Positions 13,667 to 22,016 are shown, counted from the stretch's first letter. The stretch: DNA of 37,833 bases from Mycobacterium sp. E796 (GCF_001672815.1 NZ_LZKK01000103.1:1-37833), one strand, 5' to 3'. A program made the numbers and translations. Notes: a model not told the origin generated them from the letters alone.

Positions 13667-14508
13667 CCCGTCGGCCCGGGCCTCATGAAGTCGGGCAGTG
13701 CCTGGTCCGGGTCCGAAGGGATCATCGATTCGGGCAGGCCCCACAGCTGCCGAATGGTGGCACCGCCGTCGACGACGAGCGTCTGACCGGTGATGCGGGC
13801 GGCCAGCTCGGAGGACAGGAACAACGCGGCGTTGGCGATGTCGTGCGCGCGGGGCGCCGCCAGTGGGTTAATTCCGTTGACGGCGTACTCGTTTGGCGGC
13901 TGGTCCTCGTTGCCGGTGCCCACGTTGCCCGGCGCGACGGCGTTGGCGCGAATGCCATAGCGTCCCAGTTCGTCGGCGAAGGTCTTGACGAGCGAGATGA
14001 CGCCGGCCTTGGCGGCGCCGTAGGCGGCGTGGTAGGCCGCTGCTGCGATGCCGTCGACCGAGGCGATCGCCACCAACGAGCCACCGCTGCGCTGGGCGAT
14101 CATGCGCCTCGAGACGGCCTGAAAAAGGTAGTAGACCTGGGTCAGGTTGTAATGGATTGTCGCGTCCCATGATTCGGTGGTGAAGTCCTCGACCTTCGAC
14201 CAGGTCGCTCCGCCGATGATGTCGACGCAGACATCAACACCGCCGAGGGCGGTGACGGCCTCGTCGATCGCCCGACCGACCTGCGCGGCGTCGGTCATGT
14301 CGGCGACGATCGGGACGGCATTACCTCCGCGGCCGACGATCTCGCCGACAATGCGATTCGCGCGCTGCTCGTCGATATCGATGCAAGCCACCGAGGCGCC
14401 CGCCTCGGCGAGGGCCAACGAGGTGAACCAGCCATGGCCCGCGCGCTCCGGGATGTAGCCCGCGCCCGACACCACGGCGCGCTTGCCGGATAACCCGAAA
14501 TCGATCAC
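13663..14508 (-). CDS. SDR-family dehydrogenase
   Basis: A 281-residue short-chain dehydrogenase/reductase. The Rossmann glycine motif is atypical and expanded (SGAGYIPERAGHGWFTSLALAEAG, resembling a GxxxGxG with an insert). Also seen: the cofactor acidic residue in VACIDIDEQRA, favouring NAD(H); NxxG-equivalent DIIGGATW; catalytic Ser in VAIASVDG; YHAAYGAAKAG with Tyr and Lys; and the APGNVGT loop. The C-terminus (LWGLPESMIPSDPDQALPDF) is a short extension that may contact substrate. GTG 14508 has GGAGG 9-10 bases upstream. The adjoining SMP-30-like gene converges, so the pair is not an operon. Substrate unknown; an alcohol or 3-oxoacyl compound would fit the family. Confidence 0.85.
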   Translation of the reverse strand: MIDFGLSGKRAVVSGAGYIPERAGHGWFTSLALAEAGASVACIDIDEQRANRIVGEIVGRGGNAVPIVADMTDAAQVGRAIDEAVTALGGVDVCVDIIGGATWSKVEDFTTESWDATIHYNLTQVYYLFQAVSRRMIAQRSGGSLVAIASVDGIAAAAYHAAYGAAKAGVISLVKTFADELGRYGIRANAVAPGNVGTGNEDQPPNEYAVNGINPLAAPRAHDIANAALFLSSELAARITGQTLVVDGGATIRQLWGLPESMIPSDPDQALPDFMRPGPTG

Positions 14509-14638
14509 GGCCGACCTCCATTGCGCGAAACCGCTACCTTACGTGAAGCGGGAGATTCGATTCCAGCGGCTCGTTTACGTCGACCGCATCTCAGGTGACG
14601 TTGGGGAACCGGAGGGTCGGCAGGGCATCCCGGCTTTG

Positions 14639-14692
14639 CCGGACCACCATGCGAAGTGCCCGGCTCTGAGCGACTTTTCAGCGACAAGCGTC
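14639..14692 (+). repeat. 54-bp dispersed repeat, copy 1
   Basis: This segment, with the core AGCGACTTTTCAGCGACAAG, matches the reverse complement of 16013-16066 at 45 of 54 positions. It is intergenic, 69 bp before vapB. The rest of the 14509-14760 gap holds only the vapB promoter area (a possible -10, TACCAT, and ribosome site GGAGG near 14741) and no gene. Confidence 0.7.
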
Positions 14693-14760
14693 CCGGCCGG
14701 CGAACCCCACCGCCGTGGCTGGCTCTGCTCATACCATTGCGGAGGTAGAAAGGTCTCGTC

Positions 14761-15006
14761 ATGGCATTGAAGATCAAGGATGCGTCGGTCCACGAAGCCG
14801 TCAAGCAGATCGTGAAAATCACGGGTGAATCCCAGGCTCAGGTTGTGGCGACCGCGGTGAACGAGCGCCTGGCCAGACTGCAACGAGACGATCTTGTGGC
14901 CCGGCTCCTGGCGATCGGCCGCAAGACCGCGAGCCGGATGATCCAGGAGGCCAAGCGGCTGGACCACGCGGATCCGCTTTACGACGAGCGAGGGCTCCCA
15001 GGGTGA
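14761..15006 (+). CDS. vapB: VapB-family antitoxin (Rv0623-type)
   Basis: An 81-residue antitoxin starting MALKIKDASVHEAVKQI, followed by TGESQAQVVATAVNERLARL and the C-terminal toxin-binding tail KTASRMIQEAKRL...LYDERGLPG. This is the PSK/Rv0623 (VapB30) type: an N-terminal RHH DNA-binding region for autorepression and a C-terminal segment that neutralises a VapC ribonuclease. ATG 14761 has the site GGAGGTAGAAAGG upstream. It overlaps the vapC start as GTGA, the usual coupling, but the toxin is reduced to 22 codons (next entry), so this antitoxin is now an orphan. It might still protect against other VapC toxins in the genome. Confidence 0.85.
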   Translation: MALKIKDASVHEAVKQIVKITGESQAQVVATAVNERLARLQRDDLVARLLAIGRKTASRMIQEAKRLDHADPLYDERGLPG

Positions 15007-15071
15007 TCGTGGACGAGTCGGCAATCATCGGCGTACTTACCGAGCCCGTAACGCGGCCGACCAATAGGTGA
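15003..15071 (+). pseudogene. vapC: VapC toxin stump (22 codons)
   Basis: GTG 15003 overlaps the vapB stop and starts VIVDESAIIGVLTEP, the first PIN-domain strand with the catalytic Asp (D4), then VTRPTNR and a TGA. VapC toxins need about 130 residues; three of the four acidic residues are missing, so no nuclease can form. No further PIN sequence is visible in any frame downstream to 15303. Confidence 0.75.
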
Positions 15072-15303
15072 ATGTCATTTGTGCTATCGCCGGTGATAGC
15101 GCAAGTGGAAATCGCCTCATGGCCGGGTCGGGTACCCGCGTGGCTCATGAGATTGCCTGTCGGTAGCCGGTGCTTGGATACGGCCGTGGTTGTCGAGTTG
15201 TGGTGGGGGCGCTTCGCGCGGAGGGAGGCCGTCGGCGTTACGTGCCTGGTGTGTCGTCCCGCCATGGGATCTCACCTGGCATCTATATTGGTTCTGATAT
15301 AAA
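15072..15303. other. Intergenic stretch with hairpin and higBA promoter
   Basis: No gene is supported. GCTATC (15083-15088) and GATAGC (15095-15100) form a small hairpin just after the vapC stump. The 3' part (15284-15303) is A/T rich and has TATAT and ATATA facing each other across 8 bp, with TATATT (15284-15289) a likely -10 for the next gene; this is a probable HigA operator. Confidence 0.45.
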
Positions 15304-15636
15304 ATGGGCATCGATCTGAATCCGATCAGATGGCTTGGCACAACTCGCGACGACATCCGTGATCACCGTCCGGCCACCCGGGATCAGCTCGGCCAGCAGC
15401 TGCAGCGAGTGCAGATGGGGCTGATGCGCAACAACTACAAACCGATGAGCGCCGTGGGCCCCGGTACATACGAGATACGAGTGCAGGACGCCGACGGCAT
15501 TTCGCGGCTGATGTACGTCGCGAAGTTCCACGACACGATTTGCGTCCTTCACGTCTTCACGAAGAAGTCGCGAAGGACACCGAAGACCGATATTGATCTC
15601 GCCAAGAAGCGCTATCGAAAGGCAAGAGATGGCTGA
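15304..15636 (+). CDS. HigB/RelE-type toxin (phage Gp49-like)
   Basis: A 110-residue protein with the family's C-terminal signature: a strand pair YEIRVQDADGISRLMYVAKF and ICVLHVFTKKSRRTPKTDIDLAKKRYR, where the F-x-K-K-x-x-x-T-P block is diagnostic of Gp49/HigB-type RNases of the RelE superfamily. These cut mRNA on the ribosome. The N-terminal NPIRWLGTTRDDIRDHR and helix ATRDQLGQQLQRVQMG fit the fold. The toxin is encoded before its antitoxin, as in higBA loci, with an 8-bp overlap. It sits in the small TA patch between two inverted 54-bp repeats. Confidence 0.83.
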   Translation: MGIDLNPIRWLGTTRDDIRDHRPATRDQLGQQLQRVQMGLMRNNYKPMSAVGPGTYEIRVQDADGISRLMYVAKFHDTICVLHVFTKKSRRTPKTDIDLAKKRYRKARDG

Positions 15637-15988
15637 CAGCGTCTTCTACGACCTCGCTGAGGCCCCAGAGGAGGCAGCCAACCTCACCGCGCGCGGCATG
15701 CTCATGATTGCCATCGAGCAGCGAATCAAGGAAGAAGGTTGGACGCAGACCGAAGCTGCGGCACGTCTTCACGTGACCCAGCCCCGAGTTTCGGATCTCC
15801 TGAACGGAAAGATCAGCAAGTTCAGCCTTGACGCACTGGTCAACATGCTCGCACCCGTCGGCCTGACATTCGATGTTCGACCGACCGAGCGTCCGCCGGT
15901 GCGAGCGGCGAAGAAGGTCAAAGGCGTCCCCGCGGATCGTTCACCGAAGGCCACGTCGAGCAGGCGCAAAGCGCTCAGCAGGCACTGA
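15629..15988 (+). CDS. HigA-type XRE antitoxin
   Basis: 119 residues from ATG 15629 (MADSVFYDLAEAPEEAANL), overlapping the toxin stop by 8 bp. The helix-turn-helix is GWTQTEAAARLHVTQPRVSDLL, followed by FSLDALVNMLAPVG, the usual XRE core of HigA antitoxins that carry 'ADSVFYDLG..EEA..L' N-termini. The tail (RPPVRAAKKVKGVPADRSP onwards) is long, basic and disordered, which is not needed for antitoxin action and may add DNA affinity. It should bind and neutralise the upstream toxin and repress the operon through the A/T-rich palindrome at 15284-15302. Confidence 0.83.
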   Translation: MADSVFYDLAEAPEEAANLTARGMLMIAIEQRIKEEGWTQTEAAARLHVTQPRVSDLLNGKISKFSLDALVNMLAPVGLTFDVRPTERPPVRAAKKVKGVPADRSPKATSSRRKALSRH

Positions 15989-16378
15989 CCAGACGGCGGC
16001 ACTACGGATGCAGACGCTTGTCGCTGGAAAGTCGCTACGAGGTGGACACATCGCATAGTGGTTCGGCGGCGCGACTGCTGGGACGACGGTGACCAACGCC
16101 CGCCGGATGCGGACACCACGGCAGTCACTTCGCCGGCCATCTCCTCCCTTGAATTCCCGTTCGTTACTTAGGATTTCGCTCGCTCTGGCTACCGGTTTCG
16201 GCCGGTGGTAGCTTGAAAACCGGTGTCCGGGAATTGGCCGCGAACTCGTCGCGCCGGAAGGCGTGGCCATCCGACCTACGCCGAACCGTTGCAACCGAAC
16301 TCGATGCCCGAATCCTCGATCGACTCGTCTGCTACACCGGCCGGTGCCGATCCATTCGCCAGATGGAAGGCATGAATC
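15989..16378. other. 390-bp intergenic region
   Basis: No convincing gene. It contains the second 54-bp repeat (16013-16066) and the upstream region of the VOC gene, with ribosome site GGAAGG near 16363. Short frames across it are shadows lacking codon bias. The end of the toxin-antitoxin patch is probably here. Confidence 0.5.
16013..16066 (-). repeat. 54-bp dispersed repeat, copy 2 (inverted)
   Basis: Reverse complement of 14639-14692 with 9 mismatches; the core on this strand is GTCGCTGGAAAGTCGCT. Together the copies bracket the vapB-vapC'-higBA segment in opposite orientation, about 1.3 kb apart. Confidence 0.7.
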
Positions 16379-17161
16379 ATGCCCAAGATCAGCCACTACG
16401 CCCAGGGCACGCCGAACTGGGTCGACCTGCAAACCACCGATCAGTCCGCGGCTAAACAGTTCTACGCATCGCTGTTGGGCTGGAGTTACGACGACAACCC
16501 GATGCCTCAAGGCGGTGTGTACGCCATGGCCACGGTGAACGGAGAAACGGTGGCGGCGATCGCGCCGATGCCGCCGGGTGCACCCGAGGGCATGCCACCG
16601 ATGTGGAACACCTACATCGCGGTGGACGACGTCGACGCGGCGGTCGACAAGGTGGGGTCCGCGGGCGGGCAGGTGCTGATGCCACCCTTCGATATCGAAG
16701 AAGCCGGCCGGATGGCATTCGTCGCCGACCCGACCGGCGCGGCCGTGGGACTGTGGCAGGCCAACCGCCACATCGGCGCGACGCTCGTCGGCGAGCCGGG
16801 CGCGCCGATTTGGCACGAATTGATCACGGACAAGCCGGAATCGGCGCTGGCCTTCTACGAGGCTGTGGTCGGATTGACGCACGCCGCCGTGGAGATGGGA
16901 CCAGGTCAGACCTACACGCTGCTCAAGGTCGATGGAAACGATGTCGGCGGGTGCATGGAACCGCCGATGCCGGGTGTGCCCAACCATTGGAATGTCTACT
17001 TCGCCGTCGACGATGCTGATGCCACTGCCGCCAAGGCGGCCGAAGGGGGCGGGCAGGTCATGGTCCAGCCGTTCGACATTCCGTCGGTGGGACGGTCGGC
17101 TGTCTTGACCGACCCGCAGGGCGCGGTGTTCAGCGTGCTGACGCCGGCGCAGCAGCCGTAG
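16379..17161 (+). CDS. Two-domain glyoxalase/VOC protein, Rv0577 (CFP32/TB27.3) homologue
   Basis: 260 residues with two VOC modules: [20 protein letters not shown] to residue about 130, and [20 protein letters not shown] to about 255. The sequence is close throughout to M. tuberculosis Rv0577, including [22 protein letters not shown] and the [21 protein letters not shown] block. Rv0577 is a culture-filtrate protein marking the tuberculosis complex in older tests and linked to glyoxalase-type and TLR2-related roles; the enzymatic substrate is not settled. Each domain keeps the D-P-T/Q-G-A turn, while classical metal ligands are only partly present. Start ATG 16379 has GGAAGG upstream. It is a single gene, followed by the stress-protein gene after 109 bp. 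Confidence 0.88.
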   Translation: MPKISHYAQGTPNWVDLQTTDQSAAKQFYASLLGWSYDDNPMPQGGVYAMATVNGETVAAIAPMPPGAPEGMPPMWNTYIAVDDVDAAVDKVGSAGGQVLMPPFDIEEAGRMAFVADPTGAAVGLWQANRHIGATLVGEPGAPIWHELITDKPESALAFYEAVVGLTHAAVEMGPGQTYTLLKVDGNDVGGCMEPPMPGVPNHWNVYFAVDDADATAAKAAEGGGQVMVQPFDIPSVGRSAVLTDPQGAVFSVLTPAQQP

Positions 17162-17270
17162 CCGGCAACGTCCCTAATCGGATCGGCGTAGTGCATGAGC
17201 CGCTTCGTCGCAATTGTTGGCGCAGATTCCTGGCTGGTGGACGTGCCTCACGATCGCCGGGGAGAGTGAA

Positions 17271-18173
17271 ATGCCGGACCGCTCAGAACATCTCGGAGTT
17301 GTGGTCGGCGTCGACGGATCCACCGCGTCGACCGCGGCCGTCCGGTGGGCCGCACGCTGGGCCGCGATGCGCAATATCGGGCTGACCATCGTGCACGCCT
17401 ACCCGCCGTTGATGCCCGGGTCGTCGCTGATTGTCTGGACGGCGCCCACCCCGCCAGAAGCGGCGCGCGCGCAGGAAGAATATGCCCAGCACCTGATCAA
17501 CGACGCGACCCAGACGGCCAATGACATCGCCGGTAACCTGCGCATCCAGACCAGGGCGATCGCCGGCGCGCCCGCACCCGCGCTGCTCGAGCTGTCCAAC
17601 CACGCCCAGATCGCGGTGGTGGGCCGACGCGGTACGGCGTCGGTGGCGGGCGTGCTACTCGGCTCGGTCAGCACGGCGCTGATCAACCGCGCGCACTGCC
17701 CGGTCGCGGTCATCCATGACGACTCCACTGCCGCGGCGGAGTCTTTGGATGCGCCGGTGCTGGTGGGCATCGATGGATCGCCAGCATCGGAATTGGCCAC
17801 CGCGATCGCCTTTGGCGAAGCCTCGTGGCGCGGCGTCGAGTTGGTGGCATTGCACGCCGCATGCGACAGCGATCCCTTCGGCATTCACGAGCTCGAGTGG
17901 GCCTACGTCGAGCCGCAAGCGCATGAAGCCCTCGCCGAGCGCCTGGCCGGCTGGCAGGAACGTTACCCCGACGTTCGCGTGCGCCGCGTGGTCGTATTCG
18001 ACCGGCCGGCGCACCATCTCATCGAGCAGGCCAAAACCGCCCAGCTGGTCGTGGTCGGCACCCGCGGCCGCGGCGAATTCGCCGAGCTGCTGCTCGGATC
18101 CGTCAGCGCCGCGGTGGTACAGGCGACACGCACGCCGGTCATCGTCGCCCGCCCGCGCAACGTGCCTCAATGA
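17271..18173 (+). CDS. Universal stress protein, two USP domains
   Basis: 300 residues from ATG 17271, preceded by GGGAGAG. Domain 1 starts LGVVVGVDGSTASTAAVRWA and ends with the ATP loop VVGRRGTASVAGVLLGSVS; domain 2 starts PVLVGIDGSPASELATAIA and ends VVGTRGRGEFAELLLGSVS. Both have the G-x2-G-x9-G(S/T) ATP-binding signature, so nucleotide binding is likely in both. Tandem USPs of this length are numerous in mycobacteria, several in the DosR dormancy regulon, but no clear DosR box is seen in front of this one. It converges with the minus-strand gene ending at 18267. Confidence 0.92.
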   Translation: MPDRSEHLGVVVGVDGSTASTAAVRWAARWAAMRNIGLTIVHAYPPLMPGSSLIVWTAPTPPEAARAQEEYAQHLINDATQTANDIAGNLRIQTRAIAGAPAPALLELSNHAQIAVVGRRGTASVAGVLLGSVSTALINRAHCPVAVIHDDSTAAAESLDAPVLVGIDGSPASELATAIAFGEASWRGVELVALHAACDSDPFGIHELEWAYVEPQAHEALAERLAGWQERYPDVRVRRVVVFDRPAHHLIEQAKTAQLVVVGTRGRGEFAELLLGSVSAAVVQATRTPVIVARPRNVPQ

Positions 18174-18266
18174 CATCACTGCGTGTCAGGGGCGGTGAAG
18201 TATCAGAAGAAGAGGTCGGACTGGGCCAGGCGAGTGTGGGGTGCTGTGACTAGCATGACCGTTTGT

Positions 18267-19550
18267 TCAGCACGACGGGCCGGCGTCCGCGAGTCCGGCA
18301 CTGCCAGCCTGAAATTCAGAGTCCTTGCCGTGGCTTACATTTCGCTGCTCTTCGGTTCGCGTGCCCCGTAACGGACTTGCCAGCTGTCCGCCCACCCAAA
18401 CGAGCCCGCGGCCGACGGCCGCCAGCGCATGGCCCGTCGTCGTCGCGGCGGACCCGATGGTGGCGAAGGCGGCGTCGAACACGCTCGGGATGTGGAAGTC
18501 CTCCCAGGTCTCGACCTGGTGGTGGCGCGCCTCCGCGAAACGGTCGAGCTCGTCGCGAAGGGCGCGGCGTTGCCTGGCCAGCTCGCGCACCGCCCAGAAT
18601 CGGAAGCCGTCGAGCACCGCCGGCTTCGCGAACCGGTCGAGGATTTCCTTCGCGTTCCCGTAGATGTCGACGTCTTCGCGCAGATGATGGTCGACGAGTT
18701 CGCGGGCGTCGTCGATCGCGCGCAGCAGGTGCTCGGGTTGCGTCGCCTCGATGCGCGCGAGGTTCAGCCGCTGCCATTTGTGCAGCGCCCCTTCGGCGAT
18801 CACCAACAGGCTCAGGGTTTCGCCAAGCCGGTTGTCGTTGACCGCGTTTCGCAGCTTTTCGGCGCGGTGCTGCACGCCCAGGGTGTGATCGAACGACGCA
18901 ACGACGCGCCGGACGTGGTTTCGTAATTGCTCGACGGTGACGTTGAGCGCCGGCCCCAGTGTGGCCACCGACTCCCAGTACGCGTCGGGGAGCGACCCGT
19001 ACTTTTCCAGCGAGTCGACCATCCGTGAAATCGTCAGGCTGTTGCCCAGCACGTCGCCGGCGCGCTGCGCCCGAGCGACTTCGAGCACCGAGTCGACTTT
19101 GTCCTCCACGCGCCGGACGGCGTCTTCCACCTGGGCGACCGCGGACGTCAACGCCATCTGCACCGCGATCATCTGCGCCGACGCGATGGCTTCCGGGCCG
19201 AGCAGCGCCGGTCGCCACTGCAGAGGTGTCAAGAACTCAGCGTCCGTCAGAACTCGAAAGACGCCGTCGCTCAACGGAACGAGGTTGCCGTCCTTCAAGG
19301 CGTCAAGGCTCTCGCGGTGCAGCTGCACGTACTTGCCGGAGCCGGCCAGCACGGAGGCCAGCCCGGCGAGCAAGCCGCCGTCGATCCCGGCGACTCGCAT
19401 GGCCTGCCCGGCGGCCGCCCGTAGCCGCGCCAGATAGGACTCGACGGCGGCCGGGTCGCCGCCGACCAGCAGGGCCTCGTCATGCAGCGACACCACGACC
19501 TCGTCCGTATCGGTCGTCGCCGACACGTCGGCCATCTCGGATGTGCTCAC
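18267..19550 (-). CDS. Conserved-looking hypothetical protein (427 aa), helical
   Basis: Start GTG 19550 or nearby; the product begins with an acidic, low-complexity segment (STSEMADVSATTDTDEVVV), then a strand-turn SLHDEALLVGGDPAAVESYLARL. The body is almost entirely helical with long charged stretches (AVAQVEDAVRRVEDKVDSV, ARQRRALRDELDRFAEARHHQ) that may form coiled coils. Near the C-terminus FDAAFATIGSAATTTGHALA and VGRGLVWVGGQLA look amphipathic/membrane-associating. No catalytic motif is recognised. The layout (VED repeats, then a weak membrane segment) recalls phage-defence or stress membrane proteins, but this is only a resemblance. It is divergent from the acyltransferase gene, with 234 bp between. 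Confidence 0.7.
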   Translation of the reverse strand: MSTSEMADVSATTDTDEVVVSLHDEALLVGGDPAAVESYLARLRAAAGQAMRVAGIDGGLLAGLASVLAGSGKYVQLHRESLDALKDGNLVPLSDGVFRVLTDAEFLTPLQWRPALLGPEAIASAQMIAVQMALTSAVAQVEDAVRRVEDKVDSVLEVARAQRAGDVLGNSLTISRMVDSLEKYGSLPDAYWESVATLGPALNVTVEQLRNHVRRVVASFDHTLGVQHRAEKLRNAVNDNRLGETLSLLVIAEGALHKWQRLNLARIEATQPEHLLRAIDDARELVDHHLREDVDIYGNAKEILDRFAKPAVLDGFRFWAVRELARQRRALRDELDRFAEARHHQVETWEDFHIPSVFDAAFATIGSAATTTGHALAAVGRGLVWVGGQLASPLRGTRTEEQRNVSHGKDSEFQAGSAGLADAGPSC

Positions 19551-19706
19551 GGGGCGCCCCCAAGGATCCGTCGGCGCGCAAGCGAGCGGGCCGAGAGTGA
19601 GCGGGTGTTGCTGGTCCAGCGACTGCGGACGTTACACCCAGGTTTCCGGCAGAACCGCCAGGACCGCTTCGGTTCGCCGCCTGTTGGGCAGGAATTCACC
19701 CGCGAC

Positions 19707-19723
19707 GAGGGGACCTTGTCCTC
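19707..19723 (+). promoter_or_regulatory. DosR-box-like palindrome upstream of the acyltransferase
   Basis: GAGGGGACCTTGTCCTC contains GGAC-CTT-GTCC and fits the dormancy-regulator consensus (GGGACTTTAGTCCC-like) at most positions. It lies 62 bp before ATG 19785, a usual distance. Regulation by DosR is inferred. Confidence 0.4.
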
Positions 19724-19784
19724 TGTCCGTGTCGCGACCCTGGACGGAGACTCGGGTACCTGCTTCGAAGAGGAAGTTCCGACG

Positions 19785-20741
19785 ATGTTGACCACTCCAT
19801 CTGTCATCCCGTTCTCCGTCTGGCGGAAGATCGCCATGGCCACCTGGCGGCCGCGCAAAGACCCGATCATTTGGGCGACAATCGATATCGAAGCGACGCG
19901 GCTGCTCGAGTACCTGCGCCAGGTCCGCGAGGCGACAGGCCAACACGTCACCCCCATGGACCTCGTCGGCAGGGCCGCGGGCAAGGTCATCGAGGCGCTG
20001 CCCGGTCTCAACGGCCGGGTCGTACTCGGCGGCTTCCTGCCGTCACCGACCGTCGACTGCTTCTTCGTGGTATCGCTGCGGACGGACCTCGTATCCGGAG
20101 CCGCAGCCGCCGGCGCCGACCTCTCGGGCACCGTGGTGCGCCGCATCAACGAGAAACGGCCCTGGGCGATCGCCAAGGAACTCGCCGATCATGTCGAACG
20201 CATTCGCCAAGGTGAAGATCCACAGTTCAAGAAGGGAAAGGCGATGGTCAAGGGGCTGCCGCCGTTGCTACTTCGCCCGGTAATGGATGCGCTCGGCTTC
20301 GTCACCGAGAGCCTTCAATTACCGATCCCCTTCCTTGGGCTGGAAGGCCGCCCTTACGGCTCGATACTCGTGAGCAATGTGGGCACCTACGGTCTCGACA
20401 CGGCCGCTGCCCCATGGCCCACGTTCTGCCACGTGCCCCTGGGGATCATGATCGGCGCGGTGAAGGACAAGGTGTTGGCGCTGGGCGGTCAACCCGTCGT
20501 GCGTCCAGTGCTGCCACTGTCGATCGGGCTGGATCACCGGTTCGTCGACGGCTACCAGGCGGCGACAATGGCCGGCATCTTCCGCGCGTACCTGGCGGAT
20601 CCCGCCGCGTTCGACCCGGTGCCCAGGACCGTCCAGCCCCGCACAGGGCAGCGCGCCTCGGTGCGGTCTAACGGCGAGAGGGCGGCGGCGGCGCGCACGG
20701 GAACGCAGGCCAAGGCGCAGCGTCGCCGCGCCCACGCGTAA
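19785..20741 (+). CDS. 2-oxoacid dehydrogenase E2-type acyltransferase domain protein
   Basis: 318 residues from ATG 19785 (ribosome site AAGAGGAAG). It is the catalytic (CAT-fold) domain alone: LVGRAAGKVIEALPGLNGRV near the start, SILVSNVGTYGLDTAAAPWP, and the hallmark LSIGLDHRFVDGYQAATMAG with the catalytic His/Asp. No lipoyl domain or E1/E3-binding domain precedes it, so it is not a standard E2 core; it may acylate another thiol acceptor such as CoA or a carrier. The C-terminus (QRASVRSNGERAAAARTGTQ) is basic and disordered. The lipase-family gene follows after 9 bp, so they are likely one operon, possibly with the DosR-like box. Confidence 0.8.
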   Translation: MLTTPSVIPFSVWRKIAMATWRPRKDPIIWATIDIEATRLLEYLRQVREATGQHVTPMDLVGRAAGKVIEALPGLNGRVVLGGFLPSPTVDCFFVVSLRTDLVSGAAAAGADLSGTVVRRINEKRPWAIAKELADHVERIRQGEDPQFKKGKAMVKGLPPLLLRPVMDALGFVTESLQLPIPFLGLEGRPYGSILVSNVGTYGLDTAAAPWPTFCHVPLGIMIGAVKDKVLALGGQPVVRPVLPLSIGLDHRFVDGYQAATMAGIFRAYLADPAAFDPVPRTVQPRTGQRASVRSNGERAAAARTGTQAKAQRRRAHA

Positions 20742-20750
20742 CGGAAAGCC

Positions 20751-22016
20751 ATGACTGCAACACCAAACGGCGGGGTCATGGCCCCGCCGTACCCCAAGGA
20801 CGATCCGTTCTACTCCTACACCGGCCCTCCGCCGCTGCCGGACATCTTGCCGGGAACGGTGCTGGATACTCGCGGCGTTTCCTACCACATATTGGGTTTG
20901 CCAACGTTGCTCGAGACCACGCAGCTGCTCTACCGCTCGACCAGCCAGACCAAAGCCCCGACTGTCAACGTCACCTCGGTCATTCAGCCGCGAGGGCTGA
21001 GAGACAAGACGAAGGTGATCTCCTATCAGTCCGCCTACGACTCGCTCAACCAGAACGACGAGCCGTCGTACGCGATCTCGGGCGGATGTCCCACGTTTGC
21101 CGGAGTCGTCCCTAACGTCGAGCTGGGGGTCTTCGGTCCGTTCCTCGCTGAGGGGTACACCGTCATCGTCCCCGACACCGAGGGCCAAAGCGCGGATTTC
21201 GCCGCGGGGCCCGAGTACGGAATGAACACGCTCTACTCGATCAAGGCCGCTCTCAACTCGTCGACCATCGACAGCGACGCCAAGGTTGCGATGCTCGGAT
21301 ACTCCGGCGGCGCGATCGCCACCGAGTGGGCCGCCGAATACGCCCCGACGTATGCGCCCGACGTCGACGAGCACCTGATCGGCGCGGCGATAGGGGGCTT
21401 GCTCGTCCACCCGGCGCACAACCTGCACTACGTCGACGGAAGCCTGATGTGGGCAGGTGTCATGGCGATGGCGCTCGTCGGCATCGCGCGCGCCTTCCAC
21501 ATCGATTTCACGCCGTACCTCAGTGACCGCGGCGTGCAGATCTGCAACGAGATTCAGGCCGCGTCGATCGTCGACGTCCTCGGCCTGAGGTACGAGCGCC
21601 TGAAATGGACGGACCTGGCCAAGCCCGAGTACCCGACGCCCGAGAGCATCCCGCTCTATGTCGAGACGGTCAACAAGCTGATCATGGGCACCGGCGGTAC
21701 GCCGAGGACCCCGCTCTTCATCGGCCAGGGCGCCGGCGGTGAGCGCGAGGGCACGTCGGGCAACAAGCCGGGCATCGGCGCCGGCGACGGCGTGATGATC
21801 GCCGGCGACGTGCGAACGCTCGCCCGCAAGTACTGCGCGGCGGGCAGGACGGTCCATTACGAGGAGTACGACGCGCTCAGCCACATCTTCAGCCTCGCGC
21901 TCTGGCTGCCGAACTCGATCGCCTGGATCAAGCAGCGCTTCGCCGAATCGACTGCGCCGCAAAACTGTTCGTCGATCCGGCCGGGCAACCCGATCGGGCC
22001 GATTCCGGTGTCCTAG
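20751..22016 (+). CDS. Secretory-lipase-family alpha/beta hydrolase
   Basis: 421 residues. The N-terminal DPFYSYTGPPPLPDILPGTVLD and ISYQSAYDSLNQNDEPSYAI are characteristic of the LIP (secretory lipase) family, and the nucleophile elbow is LGYSGGAIATEWAA (GYSGG). The active-site His is probably in YDALSHIFSLALWLP, and the Asp probably before APDV or in the DGV region. Cysteines (SGGCPTFAG, VQICNEIQ, ARKYCAAG, QNCSSI) could pair as in the secreted members. No typical signal peptide is visible, since MTATPNGGVMAPPYP lacks a hydrophobic core, so secretion is doubtful. Substrates of this family are triacylglycerols and esters. It is directly behind the acyltransferase gene. Confidence 0.85.
   Translation: MTATPNGGVMAPPYPKDDPFYSYTGPPPLPDILPGTVLDTRGVSYHILGLPTLLETTQLLYRSTSQTKAPTVNVTSVIQPRGLRDKTKVISYQSAYDSLNQNDEPSYAISGGCPTFAGVVPNVELGVFGPFLAEGYTVIVPDTEGQSADFAAGPEYGMNTLYSIKAALNSSTIDSDAKVAMLGYSGGAIATEWAAEYAPTYAPDVDEHLIGAAIGGLLVHPAHNLHYVDGSLMWAGVMAMALVGIARAFHIDFTPYLSDRGVQICNEIQAASIVDVLGLRYERLKWTDLAKPEYPTPESIPLYVETVNKLIMGTGGTPRTPLFIGQGAGGEREGTSGNKPGIGAGDGVMIAGDVRTLARKYCAAGRTVHYEEYDALSHIFSLALWLPNSIAWIKQRFAESTAPQNCSSIRPGNPIGPIPVS

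Noticed and set aside
15072..15302. 76-aa plus-strand frame as continuation of vapC
   Set aside because: No PIN-domain acidic residues or VapC pattern, and no ribosome site.
15941..16987. 348-aa minus-strand open frame
   Set aside because: Shadow of the Rv0577-like gene and of the repeat; arginine/histidine-rich composition typical of antisense frames in high-G+C DNA.
19482..19784. N-terminal extension of the acyltransferase
   Set aside because: No lipoyl or other domain is visible, the sequence looks like non-coding DNA, and ATG 19785 has a ribosome site.
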